Source: a virus
DNA length: 27,902 nucleotides
Direction: 5' to 3' (one strand)
IMG/VR virus record: IMGVR_UViG_3300033273_000233
Span: 1-27,902 of that record
Positions 1-5,661 of this stretch are shown here, piece after piece. The notes below the pieces were generated by a model. It did no database searches and had not been told where the DNA came from. It saw only the letters and a program-made list of their open reading frames with translations. Positions within the stretch are counted from its first letter, which is position 1. Every line of letters starts with the position of its first letter. Made by a program: the position numbers and the translations under genes.

Positions 1-243
1 AAGCTCACGGTGACCCATCATAAGATCACGGAGACCAGCAGCACGACAGTATGCTTGCTCATGGTATTTAATCACATCATTGATGCAAGATAGCATTTCC
101 TCATATGCTTGTCGTGCTGATACTTTGTCATCTTGGAGGTAATCATCGATCGCATCTTGCATACGATCTTGGCGTTGCTTTGCATAAGTCTTGTTGAGAA
201 ACTCATCAGTACCAATCAATTCAGGGCGTCCTTCAATAGTCAC
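1..243 (-). CDS. Hypothetical phage protein, 5' part only
   Basis: The first 81 codons of an open frame that leaves the left edge of the window. I start it at GTG (243-241), because the GTG overlaps the TGA stop of the preceding gene (GTGA) and a strong ribosome binding site, GAGGAG, lies 8 bases upstream. The visible part is hydrophilic and looks helical, with many Asp, Gln, Arg and Tyr residues (for example KQRQDRMQDAIDDYLQDD). It has no signal peptide, membrane segment or motif that I recognise. Being last in an overlapping series, it is probably translated by coupling to its neighbour. Function unknown; the gene itself looks real. Confidence 0.75.
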   Translation of the reverse strand, partial: MTIEGRPELIGTDEFLNKTYAKQRQDRMQDAIDDYLQDDKVSARQAYEEMLSCINDVIKYHEQAYCRAAGLRDLMMGHREL

Positions 244-431
244 GAATTAAACTCCTCGTTACGGCGGCGGTCAAGGTAAGCAATGATCTCACCACGCCAT
301 TCTAGCAGTTCATGGTAGCATTTCTGCTCATGTGCATCTTGACGTAGCTCATGATCTGGTTTGAGAACACTCTCATAAAAAATGTAGAAAGCATCTTTGC
401 GTTTCTCTTGTTTGTTAGTGTCCCAATCCAT
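240..431 (-). CDS. Small hypothetical protein, 63 aa
   Basis: A 63-residue, highly charged protein (MDWDTNKQEKRKDAF...) rich in Glu, Lys and Arg, probably mostly helical and soluble. Its stop overlaps the GTG start of the next gene. There is no good ribosome binding site before the ATG, and the 69 bases upstream hold a small hairpin. I do not recognise a family. Its position in a tightly packed phage operon and its coding-like composition support it as a real gene, but its function cannot be told from the sequence. Confidence 0.6.
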   Translation of the reverse strand: MDWDTNKQEKRKDAFYIFYESVLKPDHELRQDAHEQKCYHELLEWRGEIIAYLDRRRNEEFNS

Positions 432-472
432 GTTAGTTTAGCGTAGTCCTAGGTATTTTAGATTGTTTTGTC

Positions 473-490
473 AGGATATCTGTATATCCT
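473..490 (-). terminator. Small hairpin between genes, possible weak terminator
   Basis: AGGATAT and ATATCCT form a perfect 7-bp stem around a 4-base loop, placed 11 bases after the stop of the oxygenase gene and about 40 bases before the next start. On the minus strand it is followed by GACAAAACA, not a run of T, so it is not a standard intrinsic terminator. It could instead be an RNA end-protecting or processing hairpin. Confidence 0.35.
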
Positions 491-500
491 CACACTTTCT

Positions 501-1085
501 TTACGATTCACGGACAGTTATCAAATTGACCGTGCTGTCATGTCTGCCGAACTTACCAACAGGTATAACATTAAATGCAAGACTGCATCGTGCTTCCTCT
601 TGATGATGTGGCAAGATGATGTGATGAACATGTGATGGAAACATTACGATATCACCTTTCTTTGGAGTAAATGCAAACTGATTTGATGCTAGAACACCAT
701 TGTTTCTGTCCTGAGCACCAGATGACCAGCGCCAGGGCAGTGGATGTCTGAACAAAATGGGAGAGCATTTATCTGTAAGATACAATACACCACTGTAGAA
801 AGAATTGCAATGCATATGATCAAAACCATGTCTGAATGTAGATGTGGTCTTGGTCATCCAACTGGTGAAGATGTCATAGTTATCATAACCCATCTGGTCC
901 ATCACATTCTTAGTGATAGAATTGATAGGATCAGATAGAAAACTGAATTGATTATCCAGAACATCTATACTATAACTCATTGCACCTGCAATTGGTGTGC
1001 TCATGATAGCAGAGACTAGTTTGCTATCATCAAATTCTACTGTATCAAAGAAGAATGGACATGCAAACAAGTCTTTCCTGTTCAT
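501..1085 (-). CDS. 2OG-Fe(II) oxygenase-like protein, H-x-H type
   Basis: A 194-residue protein resembling the phage 2-oxoglutarate/Fe(II) oxygenase group of TIGR02466/PF13759. What is seen: H90-M-H92 followed by NSFYSGVLYL, then GDIVMFPSHVHH (residues 144-155, with metal-ligand candidates H152, H154 and H155), then R166 in ARCSLAFNV, which would bind the 2-oxoglutarate carboxylate. The usual H-x-D is H-x-H here. I chose the ATG at 1085, which overlaps the previous stop as ATGA and has GGGGA just upstream, rather than the in-frame ATG four codons earlier. The substrate is unknown. It belongs to a cluster with four other oxygenase genes behind the tail fibre genes. Confidence 0.8.
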   Translation of the reverse strand: MNRKDLFACPFFFDTVEFDDSKLVSAIMSTPIAGAMSYSIDVLDNQFSFLSDPINSITKNVMDQMGYDNYDIFTSWMTKTTSTFRHGFDHMHCNSFYSGVLYLTDKCSPILFRHPLPWRWSSGAQDRNNGVLASNQFAFTPKKGDIVMFPSHVHHIILPHHQEEARCSLAFNVIPVGKFGRHDSTVNLITVRES

Positions 1086-1348
1086 TGTGGTCCCCAACCA
1101 TCATTCTCAGGCACACAGTCATCATCATCAACACGATCTACTGATGCAATGTCACATACTGGCACCTCATGCTCACCACCTACAAGATACCATGGCATGA
1201 CCTGCCCATGATACTCTGGATGTGCCTGATAGTCTTCTGGATAGACACGATCACCGAGATACTTTAGTTCGGTTTCGGGAATATCGTGATCGCGTAACAT
1301 TGCTTGCAGCTGCAAGTGTGTCAGTTCTGGTTGCGTAGGTACTTTCAT
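1082..1348 (-). CDS. Small hypothetical protein overlapping the DUF4385 gene
   Basis: An 88-residue frame starting MKVPTQPELT and ending with a strongly acidic tail that contains DRVDDDD. AAGGAA lies 11 bases before this ATG. An in-frame ATG at 1390 would add 14 residues, but these (TLNTNNNARNGD) look like a shadow of the DUF4385 frame. The first 98 bases overlap the end of the DUF4385 gene in another frame, an unusually long overlap for this operon. The composition of this frame (balanced hydrophobics, LGDRVYPEDYQ) looks more protein-like than the competing DUF4385 tail. No family recognised. Its stop is ATGA-coupled to the oxygenase gene that follows. Confidence 0.6.
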   Translation of the reverse strand: MKVPTQPELTHLQLQAMLRDHDIPETELKYLGDRVYPEDYQAHPEYHGQVMPWYLVGGEHEVPVCDIASVDRVDDDDCVPENDGWGPQ

Positions 1349-1802
1349 TAGATCGCCATTCCTTGCGTTGTTGTTGGTATTCAGGGTCATATGCTGCGAG
1401 ATCTCTCACTCGTTTGAAGATTTGTGCTGCTTTTGCCTTTTGATTCGTAAGGCAGTCGGACTCAATGGGTAATACACTCCCAGTTTCTCCATATTTGAGT
1501 CCCGAACTGTGATTGGCATACCGTCTGGCACGGGTAAATCCCATTTCAAGGAATTTTCTTGCCATGTCCATTCCAACGAAATCTTGCCGTGATTTATACT
1601 CACAGAACATCTCGTATATTTTATTAGAAGATTTAGTAGCCGCTTCCTCATCTACAAAGCGCCAGTGAGCGCAAATGTCGTTAGTGTAAGGGCGTACCAG
1701 TAGCACTCCTTGCTCTCCCCTTCCAATACGATAAAGTTTGCGAGTCTCTGTGTCTGTAAAGTCAAGGTCTTCATAAGGGAGTTCATAACAGAATTCAAGC
1801 AT
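1251..1802 (-). CDS. DUF4385 family protein
   Basis: A 183-residue protein matching what I recall of DUF4385 (PF14328), a family of unknown function found in bacteria and marine T4-like phages. Key segments are YRIGRGEQGVLL (24-35), AHWRF (45-49) and the highly conserved-looking block VGMDMARKFLEMGF (76-89) with TRARRYANH (90-98). The family region appears to end near KEWRSNE (147-153). The remaining 30 residues are Ser/Thr/Arg-rich (SRYSRNRTKVSR) and overlap the next gene, which suggests an out-of-frame tail. The start overlaps the stop of the oxygenase gene upstream by 8 bases. The family name is fairly sure; the biochemical role is unknown. Confidence 0.85.
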   Translation of the reverse strand: MLEFCYELPYEDLDFTDTETRKLYRIGRGEQGVLLVRPYTNDICAHWRFVDEEAATKSSNKIYEMFCEYKSRQDFVGMDMARKFLEMGFTRARRYANHSSGLKYGETGSVLPIESDCLTNQKAKAAQIFKRVRDLAAYDPEYQQQRKEWRSNESTYATRTDTLAAASNVTRSRYSRNRTKVSR

Positions 1803-2325
1803 TCTTTGTTTTGATGTTGAAAGAGAAGATCACACGTTCTGAATCAGATTGTACTGCCTTGCACTGGTGTGTCAAGGCAGACGGGAAGAAGATAATGTCT
1901 CCTTCACTGACCTCAGGAACATACTCTATCACGTTACCCTCAATGAAGTCAAGGAATGGAGCAAAGAATGACGTAGGTTGGTGGTCACTTTCTAAACTGG
2001 CATACACGATAGCACTGTACCCTAGTGCTCCATGGTTATGTGGTGGGTGATAACCACCACGAGAATACTTCTGACCCCACACATTATGGATGTCAAACTC
2101 TTCTGGATAAACTTTATTGAATTCCTCTAATGCAGGTTTGATAACTTCAAACAGTTTGTCTGCATATGGTGGTAATTGACCTTGTTGGTGATATTTAAAA
2201 TAATCTGTTTGATGACCATCACCATCCTCAGTATCAAGCATAGCAATGAGTTCATCTTTATGATCACTCCAGTTCTCAATAGTATGTGAGAAAACTGGAA
2301 CAGTAAATGCCATTTCAATGTTCAT
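1795..2325 (-). CDS. 2OG-Fe(II) oxygenase-like protein, H-x-H type
   Basis: A 176-residue protein with a double-stranded beta-helix oxygenase signature: GGYHPPHNHGALGYSAIVY (90-108), giving H93, H96 and H98; then GDIIFFPSALTHQ (142-154), giving H153; and R164 in SERVIFSFNI as the likely 2-oxoglutarate anchor. It appears related to the oxygenase at 501-1085 (the same H-x-H and FPS..H arrangement), but the two are divergent and not a recent duplication. The start forms ATGA with the previous stop and has AGGAA upstream. It is expected to be a soluble cytoplasmic enzyme in the infected cell; its substrate is unknown. Confidence 0.8.
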   Translation of the reverse strand: MNIEMAFTVPVFSHTIENWSDHKDELIAMLDTEDGDGHQTDYFKYHQQGQLPPYADKLFEVIKPALEEFNKVYPEEFDIHNVWGQKYSRGGYHPPHNHGALGYSAIVYASLESDHQPTSFFAPFLDFIEGNVIEYVPEVSEGDIIFFPSALTHQCKAVQSDSERVIFSFNIKTKNA

Positions 2326-2702
2326 TCTGGTCTGTTCCTACCTGCTCGTAGTTCTGCATTCTCATATTCTATCACACCACTGGGTGCAACGACATAACAA
2401 TGATACCAATACGTATCATCATCTACTTCATCCTTCCTAGGGAAGTAATCCATTACAAAATCTTCAGCAACCTGTGGATTTCTAAACTCAATGTATCCAT
2501 AATACTTACTCTCCATTAGTAGAATAAGTTCTGCTGGAACTTCTTCGTCAAGTTTGTAGTAATCAACGACAATAGATTTAGCGGCATCATCTGCTACCTC
2601 AAGTCTTGGGTTCTCCCAATACACTAGAGCACCAGCATTTGCAGCCGCTTCCTCAATTTCATCCCAATTCCTAGCACTATCAAATGTCTGTAGGTTCTGC
2701 AT
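2322..2702 (-). CDS. Hypothetical protein, 126 aa
   Basis: An acidic 126-residue protein with alternating beta-type segments (AKSIVVDYYKL, ESKYYGYIEFRN, YWYHCYVV) and no recognisable motif. The start ATG is supported by GAGGA about 6 bases upstream, and the first 23 bases overlap the preceding oxygenase gene. It sits between two oxygenase genes, linked to both by overlaps, so a shared function is possible but unproven. I do not recognise the family. Confidence 0.7.
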   Translation of the reverse strand: MQNLQTFDSARNWDEIEEAAANAGALVYWENPRLEVADDAAKSIVVDYYKLDEEVPAELILLMESKYYGYIEFRNPQVAEDFVMDYFPRKDEVDDDTYWYHCYVVAPSGVIEYENAELRAGRNRPE

Positions 2703-3213
2703 CTGTATCCTCTACTTTCTTTAATTTATAAGCTGCAGTGACTCTAATGCCATAAAACTCTCGTGTCACGTCTTCTGCATAGTGCAGCATGTTTGATGGG
2801 AACATAACAGCGGACCCAGGTTTGGGAAATACTGCATCAAATCTACCATCATCTTGCACAAAGATAGTTTTTCCACCCCATGTGAGATCCCACACAGGAT
2901 TGCAGAACAATAAGAATGTGTAATCTGCATCATCAGTATGCATATAACCATCCAGTGCTCTTGTGTGACCATTGACATAATAGTCAAGGATCTCTACTTT
3001 AAATGGTGATAACTTATGGATCTTCTCTGGAATAGTCTTATCAAACAATGATGTTCCTTTGACTTCCATCTTCCAGAACTTTTTATGTGGTGCAGAAACA
3101 CAGCTAGTAGCACCAAATTGCCAGCGAGGACGACTTACAATTCTATCAACTTCATCCATTTCTCCTTGAGTCATGATAGTGTCCCAAGATTTAATATCAG
3201 TTAGAAGTGCCAT
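2680..3213 (-). CDS. 2OG-Fe(II) oxygenase, prolyl 4-hydroxylase-like
   Basis: A 177-residue protein with a complete canonical iron and 2-oxoglutarate site: H92-T-D94 in GYMHTDDADYTFLL, WGGKTIF (112-118) as the strand that usually carries GGxT/E in this superfamily, H144 in MFPSNMLHYAEDV, and R157 in YGIRVTAAYKL. The order and spacing fit the PF13640/prolyl 4-hydroxylase-like group. Such enzymes couple oxidation of 2-oxoglutarate to hydroxylation of a protein or small molecule. The C-terminus is acidic and overlaps the next start. One base separates it from the preceding PKHD-type gene. Confidence 0.85.
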   Translation of the reverse strand: MALLTDIKSWDTIMTQGEMDEVDRIVSRPRWQFGATSCVSAPHKKFWKMEVKGTSLFDKTIPEKIHKLSPFKVEILDYYVNGHTRALDGYMHTDDADYTFLLFCNPVWDLTWGGKTIFVQDDGRFDAVFPKPGSAVMFPSNMLHYAEDVTREFYGIRVTAAYKLKKVEDTDAEPTDI

Positions 3214-3214
3214 G

Positions 3215-3862
3215 TCAATTTCTAAAAATACTACTACGTCTAATGATACCCATACGAACCAAGTCTAGTTCTCTGAGTGTCTCACCATCAAGTTGATCGT
3301 GAATCTTATTATATACACGATTAAGACCAAGAATATATTCTCTCATGAATGGATCACTAACAGAACTCTCAATCCAAAATGTGATACATTTTCTCACACC
3401 AGATGTGATAGGTCTTACACCATGAATGAACTCAGTAGGATACACCAGCATTCTACCCGCTGCTGGTTTCTTCTCAACTACTTCAGTTCCAATATTGATG
3501 TAATGCTCACCACCTTCAAAATCATCATTTAGATTAATAACAGCAGTATAATCTGTCCTGCAACCATTCATCTCAAAGAAGTCTGAATGATCATAGTAAT
3601 GCTGCCCTTCTTCATACTTCAGCATGAGACAAGGAGAACACTTGTTTAGTGGAATCTCCTTACACATCTTAGATGTTCGCATAATCTTGGCGATGCCAGT
3701 ATTGACCATTTTATTGATCTCAATGTCATCTTGCTGAGTATTATCTTTGACCTTTTTATCTTTCGGTCCTGATTTTGCACCATCAACAAACTTGCCAGCA
3801 TCAAAAAGACTAATCATCTGTCTCAATTGATTACTATCAAGGAAATCATATTCATGAATCAT
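3215..3862 (-). CDS. PKHD-type Fe(II)/2OG hydroxylase
   Basis: A 215-residue protein with the pattern of PiuC/YbiX-like PKHD hydroxylases (PF13640): KYEEGQHYYDHSDFF gives H92-S-D94, DFEGGEHYI (114-122) follows, YPTEFIHGVRPI supplies H147, and R157 in SGVRKCITFWIES would bind 2-oxoglutarate. The full triad and arginine are present, so it is probably active. Residues 1-75 form a charged N-terminal part with Cys-containing segments (C67, C75, C78). The start overlaps the previous stop as ATGA, with CAGGTG upstream. The substrate is unknown; in this context a phage or host protein side chain is one possibility. Confidence 0.88.
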   Translation of the reverse strand: MIHEYDFLDSNQLRQMISLFDAGKFVDGAKSGPKDKKVKDNTQQDDIEINKMVNTGIAKIMRTSKMCKEIPLNKCSPCLMLKYEEGQHYYDHSDFFEMNGCRTDYTAVINLNDDFEGGEHYINIGTEVVEKKPAAGRMLVYPTEFIHGVRPITSGVRKCITFWIESSVSDPFMREYILGLNRVYNKIHDQLDGETLRELDLVRMGIIRRSSIFRN

Positions 3863-4191
3863 GTGGTAACACCTGCTAAACTCTTAATAAATTGATCCAC
3901 TGCATCTTTATATGTCTCAGTGATATTATCCAGTGGAGCACAAATGTTCAAAATCTTATCAAATCCAACAAGGAATGATGTGTCACGAGAAAAGAACTTC
4001 CATGGAGTTAAGGTGACACCAACTCTCTGTTGAGAGATATCACCTGCTCTGGAAATAGTAAATGGATAAACTAGATTATAACATAACTTCTGTTCAACAC
4101 CATCAACTTCTTCTACATGATCTTTTACATTAGCGATCACCTCTTCCCCAGTAATCAGTGTGAGGATGAGAATATTAACTTTGTTTTCCAT
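3859..4191 (-). CDS. Small conserved-looking phage protein, possible Sm-like fold
   Basis: A 110-residue protein beginning MENKVNILILTLITGEEVIANV. The pattern of a strand, a TGEE turn, a second strand, then CYNLVYPF and VGVTLTPWKF resembles the small Sm-like beta barrels of RNA-binding proteins, and I recall similar small proteins in cyanophage genomes; this is an inference from pattern only. The C-terminal 30 residues look helical. It lies 2 bases after the tail-chaperone gene and overlaps the PKHD hydroxylase start. The role is not known. Confidence 0.7.
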   Translation of the reverse strand: MENKVNILILTLITGEEVIANVKDHVEEVDGVEQKLCYNLVYPFTISRAGDISQQRVGVTLTPWKFFSRDTSFLVGFDKILNICAPLDNITETYKDAVDQFIKSLAGVTT

Positions 4192-4193
4192 GA

Positions 4194-5036
4194 TTAAACG
4201 TTACTTTCTTGTACTGCTCGTAGGAGTGCTTCTAGTTCATCTTGGTCGTCAGTGAAGTTCTGCGTGAAGTTAGCAGGTTTGAAGATTACATCAGGGTTCT
4301 TGACCTTATAGTTAGATGCAATCGTCATGACGATTCTCTTAGCATACTCACCATATGTTGTTGCTGAGAAGATACCAAACTGATCAGATGTAGCAAGGTA
4401 TTCTTTACCTTCATTAACCAGTTCATCATTGTCACCACGTTTTGTGAGAAATCTAGCATACATGACAGGATTGATTGGGAATCTTACCTCATCAGCATCT
4501 TGACCATCATAATCTTGTGGTAACTGTCTCAGTTTTGTTCTGTATGCTGTCCATTGTGCTTTAAGATCAGCATCAATAGCAGCATCAGGCATCTGTGTCC
4601 AGTCACAATCAGCAAGGAGGAAGTTTCTGATCATTCTAATACCTTCCCATGAAACCTTATTCCATCTGCCATACTCATTAAATAGCTTCTCTTGGATGGT
4701 TTCTTGGTCAGAGTCTTGGAACTCAAAGTATTTCTCTTTGAGTCTTTCTGCAACCTCTCTTACCTCTTCATTAGTTGGTTCTCTCCACTCATATGTCTTC
4801 CACTTTCTTTCTTTAGTGGCACGATCATAGACATACTTTTTCTTCTCAATACCATATGATCCATCACTGAAATAATTCAGGTGAATCAAACGGTCTAGAT
4901 CAGATGTCCAGAATGGGAACAGAATATTTTGGATATTGGCATTCCAATAGTCCTCATCAATAAATTCTGTCTTACCATCAACGATGATAATTCTTTCTAG
5001 TGCATTGACTTGCACTACTACACGAATGTCTGCCAT
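4194..5036 (-). CDS. Tail assembly chaperone (APC) domain protein
   Basis: A 280-residue protein when started at MADIRVVVQV (5036), just after the stop of the oxygenase gene; an ATG at 5114 lies inside that gene and is less likely. Residues about 136-174 (RNFLLADCDWTQMPDA through QWTAYRTKLRQLP) closely match the phage tail assembly chaperone domain PF16778, which typically accompanies tail fibre genes. The N-terminal 90 residues (WNANIQNILFPFW, KKYVYDRATKERKWKTYEW) look like a separate beta-rich domain I cannot name, and residues 185-280 form a third part. It probably helps fold or assemble the fibre proteins encoded just upstream. Confidence 0.75.
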   Translation of the reverse strand: MADIRVVVQVNALERIIIVDGKTEFIDEDYWNANIQNILFPFWTSDLDRLIHLNYFSDGSYGIEKKKYVYDRATKERKWKTYEWREPTNEEVREVAERLKEKYFEFQDSDQETIQEKLFNEYGRWNKVSWEGIRMIRNFLLADCDWTQMPDAAIDADLKAQWTAYRTKLRQLPQDYDGQDADEVRFPINPVMYARFLTKRGDNDELVNEGKEYLATSDQFGIFSATTYGEYAKRIVMTIASNYKVKNPDVIFKPANFTQNFTDDQDELEALLRAVQESNV

Positions 5037-5040
5037 TAGA

Positions 5041-5661
5041 TTAAGGGAGTTTGATGAACCAGCCTGTCGCAATATATTTATCATGGGTGAAGACAGTGTT
5101 CCCACGATGAACATGTGTCATTCCTGCTGGCCAGATCAGCAATGTACCTGTCTGTGGTTTGTATCGTTTCTTTTGATACAAGAATTCTGTCTCTGCTTCA
5201 CCATCTGGCATGTCATTTAGATACACCATCCATGCCAATTCTCTGTTCGCTGCTCTAAAACTAGAGTTTTCATAATGCCAAGTATGATAACCACCGCCAG
5301 GTGGTGTCTTTTGAACTTTCAATCCAATAGATCCTAGTTTAACTCTACTGAGGTGATCATACTCTTGTCTATAGTTTTCAAATGCAGAGTTGAGATACTT
5401 ATAGAAATGAGTAGCAAGACCCATATCAACATCATCTAGCATAATGCTAACATCATGTCGTGCTAGTTTCTTCTCTGGCATTTGTTCCATGCCATATTGA
5501 ATAATTTCTGGATTGATCTCAAGATAACGTTCGAAGTTAGTTACAATAGCAGAACAAATTTCATGATGTACAAATCTTCTATACACACCAATAAAATCAT
5601 CAAACTTTCCTTCAATCCTATCAGGATCAATGATCAATCCACTCTCACTTGCTGCTAGCAT
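5041..5661 (-). CDS. 2OG-Fe(II) oxygenase, H-x-E type
   Basis: A 206-residue protein with a helical N-terminal half and an oxygenase core: GGGYHTWHYENSS (122-134) offers H129-Y-E131 as an H-x-E iron motif, AWMVYLND (143-150) and ETEFLYQKKRYKPQTGTLLIW form the barrel strands, and PAGMTHVHRGN supplies H183 or H185. The usual 2-oxoglutarate arginine may be replaced by K195 in HDKYIATGW. The gene is sandwiched between the polyglycine adhesin (TAATG overlap) and the tail assembly chaperone, which makes modification of a fibre protein an attractive but untested idea. Confidence 0.8.
   Translation of the reverse strand: MLAASESGLIIDPDRIEGKFDDFIGVYRRFVHHEICSAIVTNFERYLEINPEIIQYGMEQMPEKKLARHDVSIMLDDVDMGLATHFYKYLNSAFENYRQEYDHLSRVKLGSIGLKVQKTPPGGGYHTWHYENSSFRAANRELAWMVYLNDMPDGEAETEFLYQKKRYKPQTGTLLIWPAGMTHVHRGNTVFTHDKYIATGWFIKLP

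Noticed and set aside
997-1200. Plus-strand His-rich frame
   Set aside because: Antisense to the oxygenase and the small acidic gene; the histidines arise from complements of Asp and Trp codons.
5037-5114. Upstream ATG at 5114 as the start of the tail chaperone gene
   Set aside because: It would overlap the oxygenase gene by 74 bases; the ATG at 5036 follows that gene's stop directly and gives a natural N-terminus.
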